A model generated the notes under the pieces. The model had not been told where the DNA came from, did not search any database, and worked only from the letters and a program-made list of their open reading frames with translations. A DNA stretch of 64,000 nucleotides from Bog-473 sp963804055 (GTDB lineage Bacteria > Actinomycetota > Acidimicrobiia > Acidimicrobiales > RAAP-2): positions 682,001 through 746,000 of the forward strand of contig CAWDOU010000005.1 in the NCBI GenBank assembly GCA_963804055.1. The letters run 5' to 3'. The position numbers and the translations under genes are program-made. Shown here one piece after another: positions 1 to 7,865 of the stretch. Each line of letters begins with the position of its first letter. Within the stretch, counting starts at the first letter, position 1.

Positions 1-1052
1 CCCGAGTCGGGGGGACGCTGGTGATCCTCATGGGCATGACGACCCGTGCCGCCATCGCGGCCGCGTTGATCAAGGGTGGATGTGCCCCCGACACCCCTGT
101 GGCCGTCATCGCGCGGGGGACGACGGCGTCCCAGCGGGTGGCGCGCACCACGCTGGCCGGCCTGGCCGACGTCGACCTGGGGCCACGCCCGCCGGCGGTC
201 ATCGTGGTCGGGCGCGTGGCGGCACTGGGCCGGTACGACGCGGCTGCGGGCCCTGACGCGGGTTCGGGCTCGAGCGGCGGCCCCTTGGCGGGGCGCACGG
301 TCGTGGTGACCCGCACGGGCGGGCGGGCCCGTGGTCTGGTGGACGCGCTCGAGCGGGCGGGCGCCACGGCGCTGGAGTTGCCACTGACGCGTCAGGTCGA
401 ACCCGAGGACGGCGGCGCCGCGCTGCGGGCCGCCGCGGCGGACGTGCAGGACAACGCCTGGGTCGTCCTGACCTCGGTCAACGCGGTGGACCGCTTCCTC
501 GGGGCGCTGCGCGACGCGCGTGCCGTGGCCGGCGTGCTGGTGGCCGCGGTCGGGCCGGCGACAGCCGACGCGCTGCGCCGGGGCGGCATCGAGCCGGATC
601 TGGTGCCGACCCAGCACAGCGCACAGGGGCTCGTCGAGTCGTTCCCCGACGCCGCGGGCCCGGGTGCGCAGCGCGTCCTTTTCCCGAGCGCCGACCTCGC
701 TCCCGGGACGATTCCCGACGGCCTCGGTGCGAAGGGGTGGGTCGTCCGACGCGTGGAGGCGTACCGCACCGTGCCGCGCGCCGCGCCGGAGCCGGCGTTG
801 CTGGAGCGGGTGGCTGCAGCGGACGCCCTGACTTTCACCGCCCCGTCGTCGGTGGAGGCCTTCCTGACGTTGCGCACGGCGGCCGGTCTGCCGCTGCGGC
901 CGCCGCACGTGGTGTGCATCGGGCCCACAACCGCCGCCGCCGCACGTGCCGCCGGGCTCGACGGCGTGCACGAGGCGCGAGGCGCGTCGGCGCAGGCCAT
1001 CGTCGAAGAGCTGATCGGCGAGTTGGGCGCCGCGGGTCGCAACGCCCCGTAG
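1..1052 (+). CDS. hemD: uroporphyrinogen-III C-methyltransferase / uroporphyrinogen-III synthase fusion (5' partial)
   Basis: The gene enters from the left edge; codons are in frame from base 3. The first ~75 visible residues are the end of a CobA/SirA-type SAM methyltransferase: a VILMGM strand, TPVAVIARGTTASQ and PAVIVVGRVAAL. After a Gly/Ser/Ala linker comes a complete uroporphyrinogen-III synthase domain, starting at GRTVVVTRTGG and containing LTSVNAVDRF, TFTAPSSVEAF and CIGPTTAAAAR. The synthase half closes hydroxymethylbilane to uroporphyrinogen III in the cytoplasm; the methyltransferase half would make precorrin-2/sirohydrochlorin precursors. This fusion is usual in actinobacteria, often named hemD. 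hemB follows 9 bases later, so this is one heme operon. The N-terminal part of the methyltransferase lies outside the window. Confidence 0.9.
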   Translation, partial: RVGGTLVILMGMTTRAAIAAALIKGGCAPDTPVAVIARGTTASQRVARTTLAGLADVDLGPRPPAVIVVGRVAALGRYDAAAGPDAGSGSSGGPLAGRTVVVTRTGGRARGLVDALERAGATALELPLTRQVEPEDGGAALRAAAADVQDNAWVVLTSVNAVDRFLGALRDARAVAGVLVAAVGPATADALRRGGIEPDLVPTQHSAQGLVESFPDAAGPGAQRVLFPSADLAPGTIPDGLGAKGWVVRRVEAYRTVPRAAPEPALLERVAAADALTFTAPSSVEAFLTLRTAAGLPLRPPHVVCIGPTTAAAARAAGLDGVHEARGASAQAIVEELIGELGAAGRNAP

Positions 1053-1061
1053 GCTGGGCCG

Positions 1062-2075
1062 ATGCCCGATCCGACGTCTGCACCTCCGACGGGCGGCTTC
1101 CCCGTGCGCCGGCTCCGCCGGCTGCGCCGCACCCCGGCACTGCGGCGTCTGGTGGCCGAGGCCCGTCTGGGGCCGGACGATCTCGTCGCCCCCCTCTTCG
1201 TACGCGAGGGGACGTCGGCGCCGGTCCCGATCGCGTCCATGCCCGGTGAGGTGCAGCACTCGCTCGACTCGCTGGTGGTCGAGGCCAAGCGCCTGGTCTC
1301 GCTCGGCGTGCCCGGGTTGATCCTCTTCGGCGTGCCGGCACGCAGGGATGCGCAGGGGAGCGGCGCCTGGGACCCGGACGGCATTGTGCAGGTCGCGCTG
1401 CGTGCGGTGCGCGACGCGGTGGGTGACGAGCTCGTCCTCATGGCGGACCTCTGTCTCGACGAGTACACCGATCACGGTCATTGCGGCGTCGTCGGGCCCG
1501 GCGGCGAGGTGCTCAACGACCCGACGCTCGAGCTCTACCAGCGCATCGCCGTGGCGCAGGCCGAGGCCGGCGCGGACGTGGTGGCACCCAGCGGCATGAT
1601 GGACGGCCAGGTCGCCGCCATCCGCGCCGCGCTCGACGGCGGCGGCCACGACCGGGTCGCCATCCTGGCCTACGCGTCGAAGTACGCCTCCGCGCTGTAC
1701 GGCCCCTTCCGTGACGCGGTCGACGTCACCATCGCCGGGGGCGGTGACCGACGCGCCTACCAGCAGGACCCGCGCAACGGCCGCGAGGCGCTGGCCGAAA
1801 TTCGCCAGGACGTGGCGGAGGGTGCCGACATGATCATGGTCAAGCCGGCGATGACGTCGCTCGACGTGCTGGCCACCGTGCGCCCGGAGGTCGCGGTGCC
1901 CCTGGCCGCCTACCACGTGAGTGGGGAGTTCGCGATGGTGCGGGCCGCGGCGGCCGCCGGGTGGATCGACGGCCCCGCGGTGGCGCTCGAGCAGCTCACG
2001 GTCCTCAAGCGCGCCGGCGCCGACTTCATCCTGACCTACTTCGCCGCAGAGGTCGCCGAGGCGCTCGGTGGATGA
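1062..2075 (+). CDS. hemB: porphobilinogen synthase (delta-aminolevulinate dehydratase)
   Basis: Condenses two 5-aminolevulinate molecules to porphobilinogen, the second common step of tetrapyrrole synthesis. The 337-residue protein has full family length. The two Schiff-base lysines are K207 in AYASKYAS and K261 in MIMVKPAM. The metal region is ADLCLDEYTDHGHCG (C131 and C141, with Asp at the position of the middle Cys of the classic zinc site), a form common in actinobacteria. ATG at 1062 is 9 bases after the hemD stop. The end overlaps the hemL start by 8 bases, so the two are probably translationally coupled. TAGGCT at 1050-1055 sits 6 bases before the ATG and could be a leaderless -10 box, but its TAG is also the hemD stop codon. 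Confidence 0.95.
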   Translation: MPDPTSAPPTGGFPVRRLRRLRRTPALRRLVAEARLGPDDLVAPLFVREGTSAPVPIASMPGEVQHSLDSLVVEAKRLVSLGVPGLILFGVPARRDAQGSGAWDPDGIVQVALRAVRDAVGDELVLMADLCLDEYTDHGHCGVVGPGGEVLNDPTLELYQRIAVAQAEAGADVVAPSGMMDGQVAAIRAALDGGGHDRVAILAYASKYASALYGPFRDAVDVTIAGGGDRRAYQQDPRNGREALAEIRQDVAEGADMIMVKPAMTSLDVLATVRPEVAVPLAAYHVSGEFAMVRAAAAAGWIDGPAVALEQLTVLKRAGADFILTYFAAEVAEALGG

Positions 2076-3381
2076 GGAGCCGGCGGCGTCGAACGCGGCC
2101 TGGTACGAGCGGGCCCGGCGCGTCATTCCCGGTGGGGTCGACTCACCCGTGCGCTCCTTCGCCTCCGTGGGCGGGACGCCGTACACGGTCGTCTCCGGTG
2201 AGGGCGCCTTCGTGCGCGACGCCGAGGGCAACGAGTACCTCGACATGGTGCAGTCCTACGGGGCCGTGCTGCTCGGGCACGCCCACCCGGTGGTCACCGG
2301 GGCCGTGACGGCAGCGGCCGCCCGTGGCACCACGTTCGGCGCTCCCACCCCCGGCGAGGTCCTCCTGGCCGAGGCGATCTGCGCCCGCGTCCCGGGCTGC
2401 GAGCAGGTGCGCCTCGTGTCCTCCGGAACCGAGGCCGCCATGAGCGCCGTGCGTCTGGCCCGTGGGGTGACGGGGCGCGACCGCGTGATCAAGTTCGACG
2501 GCTGCTACCACGGGCACTCCGACGGCTTGTTGGCTGGTGGCGGCAGCGGCGTGGCCATGCTCGGCCTGCCCGGCTCGGCCGGCGTGCCCGCCGGCGCGGT
2601 GGCCGACACCGAGGTCGTCCCCTACAACGTGGTGCCCGTGATCGACGAGCGTGTGGCGTGTGTGATCGTCGAGCCGGTGGCGGCGAACATGAATCTGGTG
2701 GCGCCGGCGCCCGGGTTCCTCGAGGGGCTGCGCGCTGCGTGCAGCGCCGCCGGTGCCCTCCTCATCTTCGACGAGGTCATCACCGGCTTCCGGCTCGGCG
2801 TCGCCGGGGCGACCGGCTGGTCCGGTGTCACGCCCGATCTCTGGTGCTTCGGCAAGGTGATCGGTGGCGGCCTGCCCGTGGGCGCCTTCGGCGGGACGCG
2901 CGCGGTGCTCTCCGATCTGGCGCCGGGTGGTCCCGTCTACCAGGCGGGCACGCTGTCGGGGAACCCGCTCGCCACGGCGGCGGGCCGGGCCGTGCTCACC
3001 GCGGTGGGCCCCGCCGACTACGAGGCCCTGGCCGCCCGCGTCGCGGTGTTCGCCAAGGAGCTCGAGTCGGCGGTGACCGACGGCGGCCTCTCCGCCGCGG
3101 TGCCGAGCGTCGGGCCCCTGGTCGGGCTCTTCGTGGCGCCGGCCGCGCGCGGGCCCATCACGGCGCCGAGCGACTACGAGGCGGCACGGGCGATCGCCGC
3201 CGGCGACACCTACGCACGGTTCTTCCACAGCATGCTCCGCCGCGGGGTCGCGTTGGCTCCGGGCGCCTACGAGATCATGTTCCCCGGGCTGGCCCACGAC
3301 GAGGCCGTGCTGGCCCGGGTGGTCGAGGCCGCTCGGGACGCGGCCGCCGAAGTCAGCGGAGGGATGCGCCGCTCAGAATGA
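2068..3381 (+). CDS. hemL: glutamate-1-semialdehyde 2,1-aminomutase
   Basis: PLP-dependent class III aminotransferase-fold enzyme that converts glutamate-1-semialdehyde to 5-aminolevulinate, so this organism makes heme by the C5 (glutamate) route. The 437-residue protein shows IPGGVDSPVRSF near the N-terminus, SSGTEA at 118-123 for phosphate binding, FDEVITGFR at 234-242 and the PLP lysine K263 in FGKVIGGGLPVGAFGG. The GTG start at 2068 lies inside the last codons of hemB. Downstream, the end overlaps the tail of the convergent L,D-transpeptidase gene by 9 bases. Product and pathway are certain; only the exact start is inferred. Confidence 0.95.
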   Translation: MDEEPAASNAAWYERARRVIPGGVDSPVRSFASVGGTPYTVVSGEGAFVRDAEGNEYLDMVQSYGAVLLGHAHPVVTGAVTAAAARGTTFGAPTPGEVLLAEAICARVPGCEQVRLVSSGTEAAMSAVRLARGVTGRDRVIKFDGCYHGHSDGLLAGGGSGVAMLGLPGSAGVPAGAVADTEVVPYNVVPVIDERVACVIVEPVAANMNLVAPAPGFLEGLRAACSAAGALLIFDEVITGFRLGVAGATGWSGVTPDLWCFGKVIGGGLPVGAFGGTRAVLSDLAPGGPVYQAGTLSGNPLATAAGRAVLTAVGPADYEALAARVAVFAKELESAVTDGGLSAAVPSVGPLVGLFVAPAARGPITAPSDYEAARAIAAGDTYARFFHSMLRRGVALAPGAYEIMFPGLAHDEAVLARVVEAARDAAAEVSGGMRRSE

Positions 3382-4875
3382 GCGGATGACCGCATCGGGT
3401 CCCATGACGATGACGGGGTGCAGGGCCGGGTTGAGCCAGTCGAGCACGGCGTCGAGATCACCCAGCGGGAGGGAGACGCAGCCCGCGGTCGGGGCTCCGG
3501 TGTCGGCGTGGAGGAAGATGCCCGACCCGAGCGGTCCGGCCGGTGGCGTGTTGTAGTCGATCACCGCCATGGAGGGGTAGGCGTTGCCCTCGGTCCACAG
3601 CGCCTCCGATGCGGCCGCATAGGGCGGCGTCGTCCCGCAGGGCACGTGTTGGAACGTGTTGTAGGTGGGGCTGGCCGAGTCCTCGTCCCACCAGTCGCCG
3701 CACACGAGCTGGTGGTAGGGGAACTTCGTGCCCGGGTTCGCGCTCGTCCCGTACATGGTCGAGCCGATGGGATACATCCCTTCGGGCGTGGTGTCGTCCC
3801 CTTCCATCCGGCTCTGTCCCGGCAGCCATCCGTTGGCGCCGTCGACGGCCGGCATGGCACCGAAAACCTGGTACCACCCGGCGCCGTCGTTCTCGTAGGC
3901 AGTCAGCGTGGCCGTCGTGCTGGCGGCGCTCGGCGCATCGACGACGAGCACCTGCTGGGCACCGCCCGTCGACGCCAGTTGGGTGACCAGGAGGGGGTTG
4001 ATGTCAGGGGTGGCCGACCCGTCGAAGGCCGCCGAGCCGAAGTTGAAGATCCCGCCGTCGGCCGCCACGAGCCAGTATCCGGCGGCGCCCGGGCCCGGTG
4101 CCATCCCGTCGATGGGCTGGTTGAGGTGGATCGCTCCGGTCGAGCCGTGGAACGTGGCGTCCCCGTAGCTGAAAATGCCGCCGTCGGACGCCACGAGCCA
4201 GTACCCCGCGCCCGACGGCGTGGCCGCCATGCCGACCATCGGCTGATTCAGCCGGATGCCTCCGGTCGAGCCGTGGAAGGCGGCGTCGCCGTAGCTGAAG
4301 ACGCCACCGTCGGTGGCCACCAGCCAGTAGCCGTGGCCCGACGGCGTGGCCGCCATGCCCACGACCGGCGCGTTGAGATGCATGGCGCCGGTCGATCCGT
4401 AGAACGTGGCGTCCCCGTAGCTGAAGATGCCGCCGTCGGACGCGACCAGCCAGTAGCCGTGACCCGAGGGCGTGGCCGCCATGCCGACGATGGGCGCGTT
4501 GAGGTGCATGGCACCGGTCGAGCCCCAGAACGACGCGTCGCCGAAGCTGAAGATGCCGCCGTCGGACGCCACGAGCCAGTACCCCGCGCCCGACGGCGTG
4601 GCCGCCATGCCGACGATGGGCGCGTTGAGTGCAGCGCCGCCCATGCTTCCGTAGGAGCGCGCGTCGCCGAAGGCGTAGACCCCGCCGGTCGACGAGGCGA
4701 CCCAGTAGCCGCCACCGTCGGGAGTGGCGGCCATCGCCACGGCGCGCGCCGTGCCGCTCGGCGTCGCCGCAGCGGCGCTGGTCGTGGCGAGCGGCGTGGC
4801 GGCGCAGGCGAACAGGGCGACGAGTACCACGCCGACGGCGAGGAACGCGGTGGGGCGGCGGTCGAGGATGCGCAC
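3373..4875 (-). CDS. secreted repeat protein with C-terminal L,D-transpeptidase (YkuD) domain
   Basis: With the GTG start at 4875 the protein has 500 residues and opens with a good signal peptide (VRILDRRPTAFLAVGVVLVA then an Ala-rich cleavage region). Residues ~48-298 are six tandem copies of a 42-residue unit of the type MAATPSGxGYWLVASDGGIF; the last copy is degenerate. The C-terminal ~190 residues are a YkuD-type L,D-transpeptidase, with H456 and the nucleophile C466 in HADTGAPTAGCVSLP. Such enzymes make 3-3 peptidoglycan cross-links or attach proteins to the wall, so it should act outside the membrane. The repeats probably bind wall or carbohydrate (inference). Longer starts exist: ATG at 4953, sharing its CATG with the divergent HIT gene, and another at 5013; both would place a basic, non-signal stretch in front of the signal peptide. 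Confidence 0.85.
   Translation of the reverse strand: MRILDRRPTAFLAVGVVLVALFACAATPLATTSAAAATPSGTARAVAMAATPDGGGYWVASSTGGVYAFGDARSYGSMGGAALNAPIVGMAATPSGAGYWLVASDGGIFSFGDASFWGSTGAMHLNAPIVGMAATPSGHGYWLVASDGGIFSYGDATFYGSTGAMHLNAPVVGMAATPSGHGYWLVATDGGVFSYGDAAFHGSTGGIRLNQPMVGMAATPSGAGYWLVASDGGIFSYGDATFHGSTGAIHLNQPIDGMAPGPGAAGYWLVAADGGIFNFGSAAFDGSATPDINPLLVTQLASTGGAQQVLVVDAPSAASTTATLTAYENDGAGWYQVFGAMPAVDGANGWLPGQSRMEGDDTTPEGMYPIGSTMYGTSANPGTKFPYHQLVCGDWWDEDSASPTYNTFQHVPCGTTPPYAAASEALWTEGNAYPSMAVIDYNTPPAGPLGSGIFLHADTGAPTAGCVSLPLGDLDAVLDWLNPALHPVIVMGPDAVIRSF
3980..4734 (-). repeat. six tandem 126-base coding repeats (42-residue units)
   Basis: Within the L,D-transpeptidase gene the coding sequence repeats with an exact period of 42 codons. 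Each unit runs from MAATPSG through GYWLVAxDGG and FGDA or YGDA to a LNxP ending. Copies 2 to 5 are nearly identical at protein and DNA level, which suggests recent duplication or gene conversion. The copy nearest the catalytic domain has diverged. The glycine/tryptophan/aspartate pattern resembles beta-propeller or cell-wall-binding repeats; this is not proven here. Confidence 0.9.
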
Positions 4876-4951
4876 GCGCAAGAAAGCCAGGATACGAGCG
4901 CGGCGGGGCCGTCCCGGGTCAACGGACGTTGTGGCGGGCAGACTGAGGTCC

Positions 4952-5431
4952 ATGCCCGAGAACGCCTGGCCCGCCGACTTTCCTGCGCTCCGCCGCGGCG
5001 AGGGCTGCGCCATGTGCGGGCCCGGTGACGACGCGACGCCGCACGGGCTCCGGGTCTTCGAAGGCAGATGGGCCGACGGCTACATCGGCCGGCATCCCGT
5101 GCGTCCCGGCTATGCCTCTGTCATCTGGAAGGGCCGACACGTCGCCGAGCCGACCGAGCTGTCGGCCGAGGAGGCGGCCGGATTCTGGTCCGACGTGGCG
5201 CGGGTGGCCGGAGCGGTCGAGGCCGAATACCGGCCGGCGAAGATGAACTGGTTCAGCCTGGGCAACGGCGTGCCGCATCTGCACGTCCACCTGGTGCCCC
5301 GCCCCTTCGACGACGCCAGGCCCGGGTTGCCCGTCGAGACCGAGGCCTTCGACTTCGCCGCTATCCCGGAGGTCCAACCGCCCGCGCTGGCGACGGCCGC
5401 CGCCGCGCTGCGGGCGCGCCTGCAGGGCTGA
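4952..5431 (+). CDS. HIT family hydrolase
   Basis: A 159-residue histidine-triad protein. HLHVHLVPRP at 109-118 carries the HxHxH nucleotide-phosphate hydrolysis motif, and GNGVPHLHVH is typical of the Fhit/diadenosine-tetraphosphate hydrolase side of the family. The N-terminal CAMC (19-22) could be half of the zinc site seen in some HIT proteins. It probably hydrolyses a dinucleoside polyphosphate or AMP conjugate in the cytoplasm; the substrate cannot be named. The ATG at 4952 is followed by a conserved-looking N-terminus. The next gene starts 8 bases after the stop, so they form a two-gene unit. Confidence 0.85.
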   Translation: MPENAWPADFPALRRGEGCAMCGPGDDATPHGLRVFEGRWADGYIGRHPVRPGYASVIWKGRHVAEPTELSAEEAAGFWSDVARVAGAVEAEYRPAKMNWFSLGNGVPHLHVHLVPRPFDDARPGLPVETEAFDFAAIPEVQPPALATAAAALRARLQG

Positions 5432-5438
5432 CCGGGAC

Positions 5439-6200
5439 GTGGAACTGCTCGGCGAGGGCCGTACGGCCCAGGTCTTCGCCTACGGCGAGGGGCGGGTGCT
5501 CAAGCTCGACCGGCCGGAGTGGAACGGCCTCTCCGTCTTCGAGGCGACGGTGCTGAGGACCCTGGCCGGCGCCGGCCTCCCCGTTGCCCGGCCGCACGGC
5601 ACGCTCGTGGTGGAGGGACGCAGTGGCGTGATCCTGGACCGGGTCGACGGCCCCTCGCTGCTCCACGAGGTGGAGGGCGCAACGCCGCGGGAGATCGACC
5701 GGCTCGCCGATGACTTCGTCGCGCTCCAGCTGTGGTGCAACCAGACGGTCGTCGGCGGCCTGCCCGATCTGGTGCCGCGCCTGGCCGGAGAAGTCGAGGC
5801 CAGCGTGCCCGACGGCGCGCTGCGGGCGGACCTGGTGTCGATGCTCGGTGAGCTGGACGACGGCGGGCGCGGGGTGTGCCACTTCGACTTCCATCCCTCC
5901 AACGTGCTGGTCGGCCCCGACGGCTGGGTGGTCATCGACTGGCTCACCGTGGCCGCAGGCCCCTCGGCCGCCGACCTGGCACGCACGGTGCTCCTGTGGG
6001 GACAGGGCGCGGCCGGACCGGTACGGAGCTTCCTGCATGCAGTCCGCCGTCACGGCCAGGCGCAGCGGAACCTGCCCGACGACGTCCTCGGGGCGTGGGT
6101 CCGGATCGTCGCCGCGGCACGCGTGGCCGAGGGCTTCGAGGGCGACGAGAGGGCCTGGCTCCTCCGGGTGGCGAGTGGCGCGGAAAAGCTGCAGCGATGA
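5439..6200 (+). CDS. aminoglycoside phosphotransferase (APH)/choline kinase family protein
   Basis: The 253-residue protein has a protein-kinase-like fold of the APH family. The N-lobe has LGEGRTAQVFAYGEGRVLKL with K22 as probable ATP-binding lysine. The catalytic loop is CHFDFHPSN (148-155 HxDxxxxN pattern), and the metal-binding aspartate is D167 in VVIDW. The true phosphate acceptor is unknown; members phosphorylate aminoglycosides, macrolides, sugars or amino alcohols. Nothing points specifically to drug resistance. GTG at 5439 begins 8 bases after the HIT gene stop. The end faces the convergent reductase gene across a short hairpin-bearing gap. Confidence 0.8.
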   Translation: MELLGEGRTAQVFAYGEGRVLKLDRPEWNGLSVFEATVLRTLAGAGLPVARPHGTLVVEGRSGVILDRVDGPSLLHEVEGATPREIDRLADDFVALQLWCNQTVVGGLPDLVPRLAGEVEASVPDGALRADLVSMLGELDDGGRGVCHFDFHPSNVLVGPDGWVVIDWLTVAAGPSAADLARTVLLWGQGAAGPVRSFLHAVRRHGQAQRNLPDDVLGAWVRIVAAARVAEGFEGDERAWLLRVASGAEKLQR

Positions 6201-6202
6201 GC

Positions 6203-6220
6203 GATGCGGCTCGTCGCATC
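6203..6220. terminator. short hairpin between convergent genes
   Basis: GATGCG and CGCATC form a perfect 6-base-pair stem with a 6-base loop, 3 bases after the kinase-like gene stop and 35 bases before the end of the convergent reductase gene. There is no T-run, so this is a weak bidirectional terminator candidate. Confidence 0.35.
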
Positions 6221-6254
6221 CAAGGCCGTACGCCGTCAACCGAGGCGTCGTCGT

Positions 6255-7778
6255 TCAGGCGGCGGGGCTCTCGAGCCCGTCGTCGTCGGGCAGCAGGCGC
6301 GAGACGAGCTCCATCGCACGGAAGCCGAGCTCTGCCGGGCCGGCGGCGTCGGGCCGCATGAGATTCGCCATGATCCGGAGCAGCTGGGTCATGAGCAGCT
6401 CGGAGCGCATGCCGAGCCCGACGCACAGTCGCATGGCCTCGGGGTTCGAAATGAGGTGTACGAACGCCCGCGCCACCTTGTAATAGGGGCCGTAGGCGGC
6501 CGTCAGCTCGCGGTCGTAGTCAATCAGGGCCCGCTCGCCCTCGCCCGTCAGGGCATGTCCCAGGGCGGCCGCCGCCAACCGGCCCGTCTCGTAGCCGTAG
6601 GCGATCCCCTCGCCGTTGAACGGGTTGATGGCCCCGCCCGCGTCGCCCGTGATCACCACGTTCCCGCCCGCCCGCGGTCCCACCGAGAGTCCCATGGGCA
6701 GCTTCCCGCCGGTCGGTGGCCCCAGGCTCGTCTCGGGGCTGATGCCCCACGACGCCGGTGCGAAGTCGACGAAGGCATCCATGAGATGGCTGGTGTTCAG
6801 GCCCTTCCAGCGCTGATCGGTCGAGAGCAGGCCGACCCCGACGTTCACGCGGCCGTCCCCCATGGGGAAGATCCAGCCGTAGCCGGGGACCACGTTGCCC
6901 TCGGCGTCGCGGATGTCGAGGTGCGACTCAATGAAGGGGTCGTCGTGGCGGTCGGAGCGGTAGTAGCCGCGCAGGGCCATGCCCATCGGGAGGTCCCGGC
7001 GCCGGGAGGTACCCAGCATGCGGCCCACACGGGAGTTCGACCCGTCGGCGACGACCACGTAGCGGGCCTTGATCGTCCGGGTGCCGGCCGAGCCCTTGTC
7101 CCGCACGGTGACGCCGCTCAGCGTGGGGAGCGGGCCCGCCGGCGGGGCCGCCTCGTCGACGACGGGGGCTGTGACCTCGGTGCCCTGCAGCAGAGTGGCC
7201 CCTGCCGCCTCGGCGTGACCGGCCACCAGCCCGTCGAGGTCATGCCGGGTGATCGTGTAGCCGTAGTTCGGGAAATTGGGGTGCTCGGGCCACCGCATGT
7301 CGATGGAGCGGCCGAAGCCGAAGGCACGCAGGCCCTCGTAGCGGTGGGAGCCGGCCAGCGCCCCTTCGAGATTCATGTCGGCCAGCTGCCGGACGGCCCT
7401 CGGGGTCAGGCCGTCGCCGCAGGTCTTCTCACGTGGGAAGACCTTCTTCTCCACGACGGCCACGTCCCAGCCGGCGTCGGCCAGCCAGTAGGCGCACGAC
7501 GCACCGGACGGGCCGGCGCCCACGATGACCACGTCGTGGACGTGCTCGCGGGGCCGACGGGGAGGGGCGGCGGGGGTTGCCGCCGGCGCCGGGGCCCGTC
7601 TCGGGGCGCGGGCCGCCTTCTTCGCCGCGCCCGTTGTCGCAGGGGTTGGGGACTTCTTGGCAGCCGCCTTGGCGGCCGTCGGCTTCTTGGTCGCCGCCTG
7701 CTTCTTCGCCGGGGCCTTCGCCGTCTGCGCCGCCTTCTTGGGGGCGCCGGGTCCGGGGGTCTCGTCGGGAGCGGTCAC
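6255..7778 (-). CDS. geranylgeranyl reductase family FAD oxidoreductase with Lys/Ala/Pro-rich N-terminal tail
   Basis: After a tail of ~78 residues the protein has the FAD Rossmann motif GAGPSG (87-92), the CGDGLTPRAV signature near 130 and, near 390, GDAGGAINPFNGEGI, all typical of geranylgeranyl reductases. Actinobacterial members such as mycobacterial MenJ reduce one isoprene double bond of menaquinone, and this gene lies divergently next to the complex I operon, which favours a menaquinone role (inference). The tail contains repeated PAKK, AAKK and TKKP units and looks like a histone H1 or HU-type nucleic-acid-binding tail; it is not part of the usual family. The GTG start at 7778 is 6 bases after a TACGAT box, suggesting a leaderless mRNA. 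Confidence 0.85.
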   Translation of the reverse strand: MTAPDETPGPGAPKKAAQTAKAPAKKQAATKKPTAAKAAAKKSPTPATTGAAKKAARAPRRAPAPAATPAAPPRRPREHVHDVVIVGAGPSGASCAYWLADAGWDVAVVEKKVFPREKTCGDGLTPRAVRQLADMNLEGALAGSHRYEGLRAFGFGRSIDMRWPEHPNFPNYGYTITRHDLDGLVAGHAEAAGATLLQGTEVTAPVVDEAAPPAGPLPTLSGVTVRDKGSAGTRTIKARYVVVADGSNSRVGRMLGTSRRRDLPMGMALRGYYRSDRHDDPFIESHLDIRDAEGNVVPGYGWIFPMGDGRVNVGVGLLSTDQRWKGLNTSHLMDAFVDFAPASWGISPETSLGPPTGGKLPMGLSVGPRAGGNVVITGDAGGAINPFNGEGIAYGYETGRLAAAALGHALTGEGERALIDYDRELTAAYGPYYKVARAFVHLISNPEAMRLCVGLGMRSELLMTQLLRIMANLMRPDAAGPAELGFRAMELVSRLLPDDDGLESPAA

Positions 7779-7790
7779 GAGGGCATCGTA
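7779..7790 (-). promoter_or_regulatory. putative -10 box for leaderless reductase mRNA
   Basis: On the minus strand TACGAT (7790-7785) is followed by exactly 6 bases and the GTG start at 7778. No convincing -35 is seen. The spacing puts the likely transcription start on the start codon. Similar boxes precede several other genes in this window. Confidence 0.5.
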
Positions 7791-7865
7791 GGTCCCCTGC
7801 CGAGGCCTCTGACCAGCGGCGCGGATGTGCCTGGCGAACGGGTCGCATGGTAGAAACGGAACCCA

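Noticed and set aside
1050..1061. Internal leaderless promoter for hemB
   Set aside because: TAGGCT has the right spacing, but its TAG is the hemD stop codon and the gene is inside an operon, so it may be chance.
3980..4734. CRISPR-like regular repeats
   Set aside because: The 126-base period is in-frame coding repeat with no spacers.
5439..6200. Aminoglycoside resistance gene
   Set aside because: Only the generic APH fold is seen; the family includes many housekeeping kinases and nothing ties it to antibiotics.
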